Of a DNA stretch of 64,000 nt, positions 28,057 through 35,800 are shown piece after piece. Position numbers and translations under genes: made by a program. The notes below the pieces were generated by a model. It had not been told where the DNA came from and made no database searches. It saw nothing but the letters and a program-made list of their open reading frames with translations. The stretch is from NCBI RefSeq assembly GCF_900142995.1, contig NZ_FRCR01000008.1:1-64000 (forward strand). The letters run 5' to 3'. Source of the stretch: Caldanaerovirga acetigignens (GTDB lineage: Bacteria > Bacillota > Thermosediminibacteria > Thermosediminibacterales > Thermosediminibacteraceae). Positions within the stretch are counted from its first letter, which is position 1. Each line of letters starts with the position of its first letter.

Positions 28057-28327
28057 GCACTTCGGGGTAAACGTTTACCACTTTTTTATCTTTGCCTTTT
28101 TGCTCGAATTTCACGTAACCGTCGGTTTTCGCAAAGAGGGTATAGTCAACCCCCATCCCCACGTTCTTCCCCGGATAGATCCTCGTGCCCCTCTGGCGCA
28201 CCAGGATGCTTCCGGCCTTCACAAACTGCCCGTCGAATCTTTTCACTCCAAGACGCTTGGATTCGCTGTCCCTTCCGTTCCTCGTGCTTCCTACTCCTTT
28301 TTTATGAGCGAAAAGCTGAAGGTTCAT
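28043..28327 (-). CDS. rpmA: 50S ribosomal protein L27
   Basis: 94 aa with the conserved [20 protein letters not shown] core and [11 protein letters not shown]. It starts with the Firmicute extension MNLQLFA, which is cleaved at FA/H by the Prp protease encoded just upstream to expose the active N-terminus near the peptidyl transferase centre. The four-base ATGA overlap with prp couples translation. Confidence 0.98.
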   Translation of the reverse strand: MNLQLFAHKKGVGSTRNGRDSESKRLGVKRFDGQFVKAGSILVRQRGTRIYPGKNVGMGVDYTLFAKTDGYVKFEQKGKDKKVVNVYPEVQLLG

Positions 28328-28671
28328 CTCAAAACACCCCCTTTTCTTCTTGTTTCTAATTTTACGTATGCTGGATAACTCCGCGCTATATCTTTCAAGC
28401 CTAGTACCGTTGTTTCCAATATAACGGAAGCCCTAGATAATTTTTCTTCCTGTTCGTTTTCGGGAAGAACAAGATGAAAATACCCTTCCTTTTTTATCGG
28501 AAAAATCCTAATTTTTGCCACGTTTTCAAGCCCCAGCACCGCTGTCTCGACCAGGGCTGAAACCGCAGCGCAGACTATATCTCTTCCGTACTCGGCATAC
28601 CCAGCATGTCCTTTGAGCGAAAGCTCCCGCACTCTTTCGTTCTCATCAAGAGTAACGGTTATCTTTATCAT
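28324..28671 (-). CDS. prp: Prp, L27-processing cysteine protease (YsxB)
   Basis: 115 aa. The Prp catalytic pair is visible: His in [11 protein letters not shown] and Cys in [20 protein letters not shown]. Prp removes the short N-terminal extension of L27 and is essential in Firmicutes that have it. The gene overlaps rplU and rpmA by four bases on each side, keeping protease and substrate in one coupled unit. Confidence 0.95.
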   Translation of the reverse strand: MIKITVTLDENERVRELSLKGHAGYAEYGRDIVCAAVSALVETAVLGLENVAKIRIFPIKKEGYFHLVLPENEQEEKLSRASVILETTVLGLKDIARSYPAYVKLETRRKGGVLR

Positions 28672-28982
28672 GAGACTTCGATTTTTTCAATTTTAATCTC
28701 GGTATAGGGCTGGCGGTGTCCCTTCTTCCTCCGGTAATTCTTCTTTGGCTTGTACTTAAAGACGATTATTTTCTTGCCCTTGCCATGTTTCAGTACCGTC
28801 GCCTTTACTTTTGCATTTTCCAGTACCGGCTGTCCCACCATAAATTTCTCTCCGTCGGAGACGGCCAGTACCTGATCGAGCTCGATCATCTCGCCTTCTT
28901 GCGCGCTCAATTTTTCTACCCTGATTACATCGCCCTCCGAAACCCTATACTGCTTTCCGCCGGTCTCAATTATCGCGTACAT
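28668..28982 (-). CDS. rplU: 50S ribosomal protein L21
   Basis: 104 aa; starts [22 protein letters not shown] and ends in the basic [21 protein letters not shown] tail. ATG at 28982 is certain by family alignment; the frame stays open upstream through the leader RNA, which is not coding. First gene of rplU-prp-rpmA. Confidence 0.98.
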   Translation of the reverse strand: MYAIIETGGKQYRVSEGDVIRVEKLSAQEGEMIELDQVLAVSDGEKFMVGQPVLENAKVKATVLKHGKGKKIIVFKYKPKKNYRRKKGHRQPYTEIKIEKIEVS

Positions 28983-29064
28983 TCTCTCATCCTCCTTCCT
29001 CTCGCCAGGACAAGGTAATACTTTTAAACCCGCCCTGTGCGGTGGCCGGCGAAACCACGTAGTT
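28983..29064 (-). promoter_or_regulatory. ribosomal protein L21 leader RNA
   Basis: The 5' UTR of rplU can fold and holds CGCACAGGGCGGGTTTAAAAG, close to the L21-leader pattern of low-GC Gram-positives. It probably gives autogenous control. Recognised by resemblance only, without a covariance search. Confidence 0.6.
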
Positions 29065-29065
29065 A

Positions 29066-29095
29066 ATTTTAGCACACAAAAACGCCTTCTGTCAA
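29066..29095 (-). promoter_or_regulatory. sigma-A promoter of rplU-prp-rpmA
   Basis: TTGACA (29090-29095), 18 bases, TAAAAT (29066-29071) on the minus strand. Confidence 0.75.
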
Positions 29096-29190
29096 CTTCG
29101 ACAGGACTTTCTCTCCCTTCCAGTCAGAAAAATTCATCGTCAAAATGCTTTTTGAAATCGCCTCTACTATTTTTTTCATCAAAGAGAATT

Positions 29191-29469
29191 TTACTTATTA
29201 TTTAGATTCCATTGTAAACACAATATTTCCTCAGTTTTTTCCTCGTTCAGGTCGAATTTGTTTATTAAAACCTTAGTCGTAACTATAACGTTTTTCACAA
29301 GGCTTATTACTCTCTCGTAGGTAGCGGATCCCGGATGCGGTCCGCAACGGCCAAAACCACATGCGCAGGAAAGCAAAGAAGCGACAGAACAATTTATCTC
29401 TGGGCGTAGCAAGTTGCATAGTGCGTTCTTTTTGCCGGGAACATTTTTTATTTGCTGATAGCAGCACAT
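29191..29469 (-). CDS. small Cys-rich protein, unknown
   Basis: 92 aa with seven cysteines, clustered as MCCYQQ near the start and CACGFGRCGPHPG near residue 40, suggestive of metal binding. No family is recognised. Its ATG overlaps the stop of the AIM24-like gene as TAATG, so coupled translation is possible though no separate ribosome site is seen. It could also be chance; moderate doubt. Confidence 0.4.
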   Translation of the reverse strand: MCCYQQIKNVPGKKNALCNLLRPEINCSVASLLSCACGFGRCGPHPGSATYERVISLVKNVIVTTKVLINKFDLNEEKTEEILCLQWNLNNK

Positions 29470-30155
29470 TAAGAAGAAGACGACGAAGGCAGATAGGGTA
29501 TCAACCTTGCAGCAAGGTTTTGTAAAGGCATGGATTGAAGCCAGATTCTGCCGGGCCCTCTTAGAGTAGATAAAAATAGGCCTTCACCGCCAAACAGTAT
29601 GTTTGTAAATCCTCTTATCATCTCTATGTCAAAATCAACGGTGGGTTCAAACATGGCTATATGGCCGGTGTCAACCTTCATAATTTCTCCCGGTGCCAGG
29701 TCGTATTCCACCACTTCTCCGTCCATTTCAATAAAACACATTCCCGGGCCCGTCACTTTTTCCAGAATAAAGCCTTCTCCGCCGAAAAGGCCCGCCCCCA
29801 GTTTCTTCCTAAAGAAAATCTCCAGTTTTACGGTCCTTTCCGCACATAAAAAAGCCTTCTTTTGGCATATAATGGACTGTCCTGCGGAAAGTTGCAGCGG
29901 GATTATCTTCCCCGGAAAGGATGATGCAAAAGCAATAATACCATGCTGCTTTTTGCAGGTGTAAGTCGTCATAAAAATCGTTTCTCCCGCCAGCTTCCTA
30001 GCGATACCTCCAAAAAGTCCCCCCTCCATATTGGTCTTCATTTCGAATCCGTCGCTCATCCAGGCCATACCGCCGGATTCCGTAAAGACACTCTCCCCTT
30101 TTTCCAAAGTCAGGATAACCACGGGTAATGTATTTCCCCGGATTTCATATTTCAT
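29469..30155 (-). CDS. AIM24/TIGR00266 family protein
   Basis: A 228-aa beta-rich soluble protein of the AIM24-like family: MKYEIRGNTLPVVILTLEKG at the start, FTESGGMAWMSDG, and a late GEGLFLSTLRGPGRIWLQSM. Members adopt a TRAP-like beta fold; the bacterial role is unknown. ATG at 30155 follows GGGGGAGGAAG, so the longer upstream frame is not used. A poly-Ser end precedes the stop. Confidence 0.9.
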   Translation of the reverse strand: MKYEIRGNTLPVVILTLEKGESVFTESGGMAWMSDGFEMKTNMEGGLFGGIARKLAGETIFMTTYTCKKQHGIIAFASSFPGKIIPLQLSAGQSIICQKKAFLCAERTVKLEIFFRKKLGAGLFGGEGFILEKVTGPGMCFIEMDGEVVEYDLAPGEIMKVDTGHIAMFEPTVDFDIEMIRGFTNILFGGEGLFLSTLRGPGRIWLQSMPLQNLAARLIPYLPSSSSS

Positions 30156-30269
30156 AAAACTTCCTCCCCCGTTTGTTTTCTTTTCCCCGCCCCCCGGGTG
30201 GTACCAATAATCCTTCACTTTAACTCCCATTTTATCATATATATTTGATAATGTCTCCTGTAAAGTAAT

Positions 30270-30635
30270 TCAGTTGTTGGGGAAGCGCCACACCAGGGGT
30301 TTTGATCGGACTTTCTCAAGGTCTATCACTTTTTCTTTTTGGGACTGCTCTACCTGTTTTCCCGGGGCAGGCAATTCAATTCCACCGCTTGCGACAACCG
30401 ATATGGTTTTTTTTGAAGACTGTTGTGTCGGTGTCCTTGGAGTTTCTGGGGTTTTGTTCAAATCACCAGGTGTTCCCCTTTCCCTGGCGTTAAACTTACC
30501 TGGCACGGATTTTGCTTCTGCATCTCTGGACAGGAAAACCGCAAGGCTCAGTGCGTTCGCTATAAGTAACAGATATACGAGCGAATATTCATCCTGCCGG
30601 TATATATTTTCGATGAGTTCACGGATTAAAGACAC
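30270..30635 (-). CDS. small membrane-anchored protein, unknown
   Basis: 121 aa: a helix (LIRELIENIYRQDEYS), one transmembrane segment (LVYLLLIANALSLAVFL), then a Pro/Thr/Lys-rich low-complexity tail that looks disordered. GTG at 30635 with GGAGG eight bases upstream sets the start; an in-frame ATG further up is inside the preceding terminator region. It lies after the germination genes in the same direction, so a spore-surface or spore-membrane role is possible but unproven. Confidence 0.6.
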   Translation of the reverse strand: MSLIRELIENIYRQDEYSLVYLLLIANALSLAVFLSRDAEAKSVPGKFNARERGTPGDLNKTPETPRTPTQQSSKKTISVVASGGIELPAPGKQVEQSQKEKVIDLEKVRSKPLVWRFPNN

Positions 30636-30705
30636 AAAAGATCCCTCCAAAAAGTTAATCTTAAAAATTATAATATTCACTCCCTTCCCACTTATGTGTT
30701 GCAAG

Positions 30706-30735
30706 AAAAAATTAATAAGCGGGGTATTCCCCCGC
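30706..30735 (-). terminator. terminator after the 25-aa micropeptide
   Basis: GCGGGG-GAATA-CCCCGC and then TTATTAATTTTTT on the minus strand, directly after the stop codon of the micropeptide; it likely ends the sleB-ypeB transcript. Confidence 0.75.
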
Positions 30736-30813
30736 CTAATCTGCAAGTAAAAGCAATATTAGTACTAAAAATACTACGAAGACATCCCTCCTGGTTTCCA
30801 CGGAAAGAAGCAA
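30736..30813 (-). CDS. 25-aa single-span membrane micropeptide
   Basis: A tiny frame, MLLSVETRRDVF then VVFLVLILLLLAD, with TTG start and GGGGGG six bases ahead. Its body is one short transmembrane helix after a charged Arg-Arg-Asp. It closely resembles the C-terminal half of the 37-aa peptide at 54695 (REAFIVFLILILLLMGD), which supports it being real. It lies 70 bases after ypeB and immediately before a terminator. The look is that of small spore-associated hydrophobic peptides; function unknown. Confidence 0.6.
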   Translation of the reverse strand: MLLSVETRRDVFVVFLVLILLLLAD

Positions 30814-30883
30814 CGAAGACCCCCCTTTGCCCCACTATTGCTAGTAATAGGCTATTCATTCCTAACTTAATTTGTTCCTAGCT

Positions 30884-32236
30884 TTACATGGTCATGGTAC
30901 CTCTGTCGGTTTCCACAACTTTCAATATTCTTTCTTCACGTCCGTTCTGAGCGTTGATGTAAACGAGATAGCGCTCATCTTCCAATCTCCCGTCGACCTC
31001 GTAGCAAAAGATTTCCTTCAAAGCCTCATCGGGTATTATCACTTTACGTATTCTATTTACTGTAAGTCTCTTTTCAAAATTACCCCTTACCTCCTCTTCA
31101 CTAATTTTAAATTCTGGGATTTTTCTTTCCGTGTGATTTGTGAGATACCCGAGGGCATCAAAGCCCACTACGTCGCCGTTATCCATGGCTACCTTTACCT
31201 TCACAAAATCCGGGTATACTAGAACATCATCCTGTTTATAAGCAAAGGTCACAGTAATTGTATTGTTCTCCCGCAGTGACCCTGTGGGTTCCATATTGCC
31301 GTAACCTCTGGCCGCGATAAATTTTTTCGCCTTTTCGACGGCGGTTTTTATGTCTATTTTCTGCTGCTCGACGTTTCTCGAATTTAAAAACCATAACACA
31401 TGCCCGCCTTGCCGGCTTACATCCATTGCGATATCAATATCGTTCGTTCCGGCTCTCCTGAAGCTGAGGGTGTAGGCATCTATGGTCCCCTTTGTTCGTG
31501 CGGTCACCGAAACATCGTACCGCACGTTCCGCGGGTTATCTATGAATTTCCGTCCTATTTCAACGGCTTCCTGTTCGGTTATGAGCGAACCTGTTATAGC
31601 CTTCGGTTTTATCTCTTCAACGTGGTCGGAAAACGGGCCGTCATAGGTGATGGTCGGGGCTTCTTCCTTGAGCCGCTGGTCTATTGCCACGAATTTATCG
31701 GCCATCACCTGCCCGACCCTCCTGCTCATACCCATGGCAAAAGAACCTTTCTCCCAGTTTACCCGTCCTTTTGCCACATCATCTGAAAGCTCCCGTAGGT
31801 ACCGGTTCAAGTTCTGAGTATTTTTTTTGAACTGCCGGAGAATATTCCACTCCCTTTGAGTAACCGTCTGAGTCTGCGCGATTTTTTCGGCAATGGTATG
31901 GGAAAAGTCCCCCATCTGGGCGAAGTATTTCTGCATGTTAGTCATATCTCTGTTTCCCAAAGGCAGGGAAGAAAGATTGGAACGGGCCTTTTCCGCTTCG
32001 TGCCAGACGCTGGTTAAAAGCATAATCCTCTGGCCTTCTGACGATGTGACAAGCCCTTTGGATAATAATATGTTAATGTTATTGACGTTTTCAAGAAGGT
32101 TGTAAAAAGCCTTTTGATAACCCGCCTCCAGAAGGTTTTCCGCAGAATACGCCTTGCTTTTCATGCTCCAAAGGCTAAAAACCGCCAAAGCTACGAGCAG
32201 CACTAATAATGTCCACAAAACATAATTTCTTTTCAA
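30884..32236 (-). CDS. ypeB: germination protein YpeB
   Basis: Spore inner-membrane protein that holds and protects the cortex-lytic enzyme SleB. An N-terminal anchor (VLWTLLVLLVALAVFSLW) is followed by the YpeB helical region (AYSAENLLEAGYQKAFYNLL and the NMQKYFAQMGDFSHTIAEKI segment) and C-terminal PepSY-type repeats. TTG at 32236 has AGGGAG upstream; the alternative ATG at 32254 overlaps the sleB stop (ATGA) but lacks a ribosome site. The sleB-ypeB pair is the standard arrangement. Confidence 0.95.
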   Translation of the reverse strand: MKRNYVLWTLLVLLVALAVFSLWSMKSKAYSAENLLEAGYQKAFYNLLENVNNINILLSKGLVTSSEGQRIMLLTSVWHEAEKARSNLSSLPLGNRDMTNMQKYFAQMGDFSHTIAEKIAQTQTVTQREWNILRQFKKNTQNLNRYLRELSDDVAKGRVNWEKGSFAMGMSRRVGQVMADKFVAIDQRLKEEAPTITYDGPFSDHVEEIKPKAITGSLITEQEAVEIGRKFIDNPRNVRYDVSVTARTKGTIDAYTLSFRRAGTNDIDIAMDVSRQGGHVLWFLNSRNVEQQKIDIKTAVEKAKKFIAARGYGNMEPTGSLRENNTITVTFAYKQDDVLVYPDFVKVKVAMDNGDVVGFDALGYLTNHTERKIPEFKISEEEVRGNFEKRLTVNRIRKVIIPDEALKEIFCYEVDGRLEDERYLVYINAQNGREERILKVVETDRGTMTM

Positions 32237-32250
32237 TTCATCATCTCCCT

Positions 32251-32739
32251 TCATCTTGCAAATACGTGTCTTCCTATCTGGGTGATTATCCGGCGGGTCC
32301 ATATCCAGGGGCTAACTCTTTTGTATGGGTTCCAGAAAAAGAGGCTTCCGTAAGTAGGGTCCCAGCCATTTAAGGCATCGCGAGCAGCATTGTAATTTTC
32401 CCTACTTGGATTCCTAGCCCATATTTGTCCGTTGCTCACTGACTCAAAAGCCCTCGGCTGATAAATTACTTCGGGAATTGAATCTGGAAATTTAGAGCTC
32501 TTCACCCTGTTTAAGACAACGGCTGCAACGGCAACCTGACCTATATACGGTTCTCCAGCCGCTTCCCCTGATACTACGCGGGCTAATAATTCTATGTCAC
32601 TTGCCCTTGCTGCAACTAAATAGCCGGCAGTTGCTTCTTTGACTGAGCGCTCTCTACTTTCTGAAAAGATTCCGGCTCCGAGGATTAACATTAACGCAAG
32701 AGCGGTAATAAGCCTTACCTTTTTTACAAATCCTTCCAC
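32251..32739 (-). CDS. sleB: spore cortex-lytic enzyme SleB (hydrolase_2 domain)
   Basis: Lytic transglycosylase that digests cortex peptidoglycan at germination. After a signal peptide it goes directly into the catalytic domain: LLARVVSGEAAGEPYIGQVA with the catalytic Glu, VAAVVLNRVKS, FESVSNGQIW, ARDALNGWDPTYGSLFFWNP. At 162 aa it lacks the N-terminal peptidoglycan-binding domain of Bacillus SleB. GTG start with GAGGAGGTG upstream. It is followed by ypeB with a coupled or overlapping start. Confidence 0.94.
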   Translation of the reverse strand: MEGFVKKVRLITALALMLILGAGIFSESRERSVKEATAGYLVAARASDIELLARVVSGEAAGEPYIGQVAVAAVVLNRVKSSKFPDSIPEVIYQPRAFESVSNGQIWARNPSRENYNAARDALNGWDPTYGSLFFWNPYKRVSPWIWTRRIITQIGRHVFAR

Positions 32740-32801
32740 TTTGTCACCTCCTCAAACTTGTCATTTTTAGTTTTGGTGATCCCCGCATCCTTTATTCCCT
32801 C

Positions 32802-32829
32802 ACTTCCTCAACAAAAAAAACATATAATA
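32802..32829 (+). promoter_or_regulatory. sigma-K-like promoter for the small-protein pair
   Basis: AC (32802-32803), exactly 17 bases, then CATATAATA (32821-32829), a full match to the CATAnnnTA -10 of sigma-K and to its AC -35. It points to late mother-cell expression. Confidence 0.55.
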
Positions 32830-32864
32830 TTTTAGAAAAATTTATGAAAAGTAGGTGCGAAACG

Positions 32865-33041
32865 ATGGATGAAAATAAAAAGGGCAATGAGCACAGCCAC
32901 GATGAGAAAAAGCTCGAAAAAAACTGGAAAAAAACCTCATATAACCCTTATTTGCTTTTTTTAATACTGATTCTACTCGTTAAGTCTTTTGAAGTACCGG
33001 TTTCATCAAAAAATATCAAAAGGGGTGCATTAAACAAATGA
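32865..33041 (+). CDS. 58-aa charged single-span membrane protein
   Basis: Starts MDENKKGNEHSHDEKK, a very charged head, then one hydrophobic span LLFLILILLVKSF and a short tail. Its span is of the same FLILILLL type as the two micropeptides elsewhere in the window. ATG at 32865 follows AGGTGCGAAACG. It overlaps the next gene by ATGA and sits behind a sigma-K-like promoter, next to the germination genes, so a spore role is likely. No family is recognised. Confidence 0.6.
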   Translation: MDENKKGNEHSHDEKKLEKNWKKTSYNPYLLFLILILLVKSFEVPVSSKNIKRGALNK

Positions 33042-33349
33042 GGCTTCTTTCGGTATCTGATGACGATTTGAAGCTCTTGGGCGCCCTAAAACCTTTTCTA
33101 AGCCCAAAAGGCCAGGAAGTTATAGAAATTTTTTCCACGGTCCTCAACGTCTTCAGGCCATCAAACCCCGAAGAAAAAATAAACCTTGAAGCCTTAAACG
33201 CATTGCTTTCTATCGTATCTACACCTTCGGAAGAAAAGGAAGATAAAAAAGAGGAAACCGTCGAAATTAAACCGGCGGAGGACTCTACGAAGACAAAACA
33301 ACTGGAAAATCTTCTAAATGCGTTGGCCGAAAAAGAAAAGAATGAATAA
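33038..33349 (+). CDS. 103-aa helical acidic protein, paralogue of 33440 gene
   Basis: Soluble helical protein: SVSDDDLKLLGALKPFL, then EKINLEALNALLSIVST and a long Glu/Lys-rich end. The LEALNALLSIVST block matches INPAALLNLVKTLS of the next gene in both sequence and position, so the two are paralogues. Coupled (ATGA) to the membrane protein before it. Unknown function; probably spore-associated by context. Confidence 0.6.
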   Translation: MRLLSVSDDDLKLLGALKPFLSPKGQEVIEIFSTVLNVFRPSNPEEKINLEALNALLSIVSTPSEEKEDKKEETVEIKPAEDSTKTKQLENLLNALAEKEKNE

Positions 33350-33366
33350 AAAATCGATTTTTGTTC

Positions 33367-33395
33367 AGGGCTGCAAAGGCCCTTTTTATTCTTTT
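33367..33395 (+). terminator. hairpin after the 33038 gene
   Basis: AGGGC pairs with GCCCT over a short loop and CTTTTTATTCTTTTTT follows. Confidence 0.65.
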
Positions 33396-33439
33396 TTATT
33401 TACCGAAATCATATATTAAGTTAACAGGGGGGTGAAACA

Positions 33440-33811
33440 ATGTCCGAAGAAACCACCAGGTCCGATTTCAGCCTGTTGGAAATTGTGGCGGAAGTAATTC
33501 AGGGAAAGCGCGGCGGTAACATCAATGAGGTGGTAAGCCTCCTAGCCTTGAGCAACATCCTGGGTATATTGACCTTCCTAAATTCTCAGGATCTCAAAAT
33601 CGGCATAAAAAATTCAGTTCTTTCCAAACCTGCTCCTTCAGACGTAAAAGACCTGGCATCGACTTTACTTACAATGTTAGGGACCAGTTCCGACAAAAAG
33701 ATAAATCCTGCCGCGCTCTTAAATCTCGTGAAAACCCTTTCTGCCAGCGAGGCCCAACCTGCGGAAAGTAAGGAAATCAAAGGCTCAGAGGAAAAGGAAA
33801 AAAATACTTAA
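33440..33811 (+). CDS. 123-aa helical protein, paralogue of 33038 gene
   Basis: A helical protein with two hydrophobic but not clearly membrane-spanning stretches (VVSLLALSNILGILTFL and the DLASTLLTMLGTSSDKKINP block) and an acidic tail. It resembles the preceding gene over the last half. A good ribosome site, AGGGGGGTGA, precedes the ATG. The role is unknown; its position among spore genes suggests a coat or cortex-related minor component. Confidence 0.65.
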   Translation: MSEETTRSDFSLLEIVAEVIQGKRGGNINEVVSLLALSNILGILTFLNSQDLKIGIKNSVLSKPAPSDVKDLASTLLTMLGTSSDKKINPAALLNLVKTLSASEAQPAESKEIKGSEEKEKNT

Positions 33812-33831
33812 AGCCGTGCGCGAGCACGGCT
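33801..33831. terminator. convergent terminator, small-protein gene and rng
   Basis: AGCCGTGC-GCGA-GCACGGCT, a perfect 8-bp stem. On the minus strand TTAAGTATTTTTTT follows it, making it the terminator of the rng operon; on the plus strand the T-run is poor. Confidence 0.8.
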
Positions 33832-33844
33832 CTATATCAAATTG

Positions 33845-35110
33845 CTATTTTAAAATTCCTATTTTGCCCTTGCCGTCACAGTAAGGGCATACCCTTTCTA
33901 AAACTTCATCGAGACTCTGTCTCACCTTTTTCCTAGTCATTTCCACAAGGCCTAGAGTAGTTATCCCAAAAATATGGGTCCTTGTCCTGTCTTTTTTGAG
34001 TTCCATTTCAAGGGCATCGATGACCATTTTTCTATGTTCCTGTGAATTCATATCTATAAAATCTATAATTATAATCCCCCCTATATCCCGCAATCTTATC
34101 TGCCTTGCTATTTCCTTCGCAGCTTCTAAGTTGGTCTTCAAAACGGTATCCTCCAGGTCCTTATCGCCTGTGAATTTCCCAGTATTAACGTCTATTGCCG
34201 TCAGGGCTTCGGTCCTGTCTATAACGATGTAACCACCTGATTTAAGCCACACCTTGCGCCGCAGGGCTTTTTCGATTTCCGATGTGATGTCGAAATATTG
34301 GAAAATACTTTCTTCACCGTTATACAGGCTCACCCTCTCTTGCAAACCCGGAGCAATTACCGATACTATCTCCACAACTCTTTCAAAAGCTTCTTTTGTA
34401 TTAATGTAAAAACATGTCACTTCGGGCGTGAATACATCCCTAACTATCCTCTCTATTAGGTCCATGTCCTTGTAAATCAGCTTAGGAGCCCATGAAGTTT
34501 GCCCTTTCTTTTTAATCTCTTCCCATAAATTTTTCAAATAATCCATCTCAGCCTTTATTTCGTCTTCTCCCCTGTTCTCAGCAGCCGTTCTCACGATAAC
34601 ACCCATTCGACAGGGGCGCAATTCCTCGGCCAAAGCCTTCAAACGGGCCCTTTCCTCTTCTTTTTCTATTCGCCTTGATATCCCTACATAATCGAGCCTG
34701 GGCATAAGGACCAGGTACCGACCGGCCAGAGTTATATTTGTTGAAACCCTGGCCCCTTTCGAACCAATGGGCTCTTTTACTACCTGCACTAGTATTTCCT
34801 GCCCCGGCTTTAACATATCCTGGATAGAAGGTTTTTCTACATTCCATTCCGATCGTTCATTGAGATTTCCCAGCGATTCCAGATTAACATCGCCCACATA
34901 TAAAAAGGCATTTTTTTCCAGACCTATGTCCACAAAGGCAGCCTGCATACCCGGAAGGACGTTTGCCACTTTCCCCTTGTATACATTTCCGGCTATGCTA
35001 CCGCTTATTTTTCTTTCAACAAAAAACTCCACTAGTTTTCCATCCTCTAAAATCCCCACCATCACCTCATCTTTTCCCACATCAGCAACTATCTCTTTTT
35101 TCATGGACAT
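33845..35110 (-). CDS. rng: ribonuclease G/E family endoribonuclease
   Basis: Single-strand endoribonuclease for rRNA and mRNA maturation. 421 aa: N-terminal S1-like domain (GNVYKGKVANVLPGMQAAFV, KNAFLYVGD), RNase-H-like part, and the DNase-I-like catalytic core with IDRTEALTAIDVNTGKFTG (catalytic Asp) and GGIIIIDFIDM (second Asp). The end has CPYCDGKG, the zinc-link CPxCxG motif that joins dimers. Two ATGs lie six bases apart after AAGGGAGATGA; the first is given. It follows the two radical-SAM-related genes, a common clostridial order. Confidence 0.96.
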   Translation of the reverse strand: MSMKKEIVADVGKDEVMVGILEDGKLVEFFVERKISGSIAGNVYKGKVANVLPGMQAAFVDIGLEKNAFLYVGDVNLESLGNLNERSEWNVEKPSIQDMLKPGQEILVQVVKEPIGSKGARVSTNITLAGRYLVLMPRLDYVGISRRIEKEEERARLKALAEELRPCRMGVIVRTAAENRGEDEIKAEMDYLKNLWEEIKKKGQTSWAPKLIYKDMDLIERIVRDVFTPEVTCFYINTKEAFERVVEIVSVIAPGLQERVSLYNGEESIFQYFDITSEIEKALRRKVWLKSGGYIVIDRTEALTAIDVNTGKFTGDKDLEDTVLKTNLEAAKEIARQIRLRDIGGIIIIDFIDMNSQEHRKMVIDALEMELKKDRTRTHIFGITTLGLVEMTRKKVRQSLDEVLERVCPYCDGKGKIGILK

Positions 35111-35128
35111 TCATCTCCCTTGCGGAAC

Positions 35129-35800
35129 CTAAAGAGGAAGAATTTTCCTACCTTTGTCGAAAACAAACAGCTCATCCTTATTAACGCCCCGTACATTAAG
35201 AGAAGGGACGTACTCCCTTAACGCATCAATCACCATAAACGGAGTTACACTTGCATCTTGCCCGGCGGCAAGTTCCATCTTGAGCGTGAACCTGTCGTTT
35301 TCAGCGGTGTTTATTTTTATCCCGTAAATTCCGGAGGCGATATTCACCTCTTTCTCTTTTCCTTTAGATTTTTTGACCATTTTTATTTCGGATGAAGAAA
35401 GGATTTTTCCGATTGCCTCTTCCAGAGCTTCTCTCGAAGCACATCCCAGGTCTACAACGACCGTATAAAGCGCCCTGTTAACCGATGAAAGGGGCAGTTT
35501 GCCTTCGGCATCTCCTACTTTTAACAGGGCAATGCCGGGTGGCAGTGTTGAGTTCAAGCTGTCATAAATTTCTTCCAAAGCAAGTTCTTTCGTGAGTTCC
35601 ACGTCTACGTATTCCGCATCGCTGGTAATCCCGACCGGTATGGCCGGGGTAAAACTCATTTTAGGCCGGGGGTTAAAGCCCTCCGTAAATTTTAGGGGGA
35701 GCCTGGCCCTTCTCATGGCCCGCTCCAAGGCCCTCATCATATCGAGCTGGGATATAAATTTTACCTCTCGGCCTTTTCTAATCCTCATTCTTAACTTCAC
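35129..35800 (-). CDS. TIGR03936/DUF2344 radical-SAM-linked protein
   Basis: A 223-aa protein always found next to, or fused with, the TIGR03960 radical-SAM protein. Opening pattern FISQLDMMRALERAMRRA and EGFNPRPKMSFTPAIPVGI. The function of the pair is not established. It overlaps the upstream partner by 23 bases, so the two are translationally linked. A GTG start is given; an ATG twelve bases downstream is possible. Confidence 0.92.
   Translation of the reverse strand: MKLRMRIRKGREVKFISQLDMMRALERAMRRARLPLKFTEGFNPRPKMSFTPAIPVGITSDAEYVDVELTKELALEEIYDSLNSTLPPGIALLKVGDAEGKLPLSSVNRALYTVVVDLGCASREALEEAIGKILSSSEIKMVKKSKGKEKEVNIASGIYGIKINTAENDRFTLKMELAAGQDASVTPFMVIDALREYVPSLNVRGVNKDELFVFDKGRKILPL

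Noticed and set aside
28983-29075. Upstream 31-codon extension of rplU
   Set aside because: It lies in the structured L21 leader and is absent from the protein family.
30274-30750. A 158-codon plus-strand open frame opposite the small membrane-anchored protein gene
   Set aside because: No ribosome site and no family likeness; the minus-strand GTG frame has a good ribosome site and a proper transmembrane segment.
33410-33418. CATATATTA as a sigma-K -10 before the 33440 gene
   Set aside because: No AC at 17 bases upstream; an AT-rich match like this is expected by chance.
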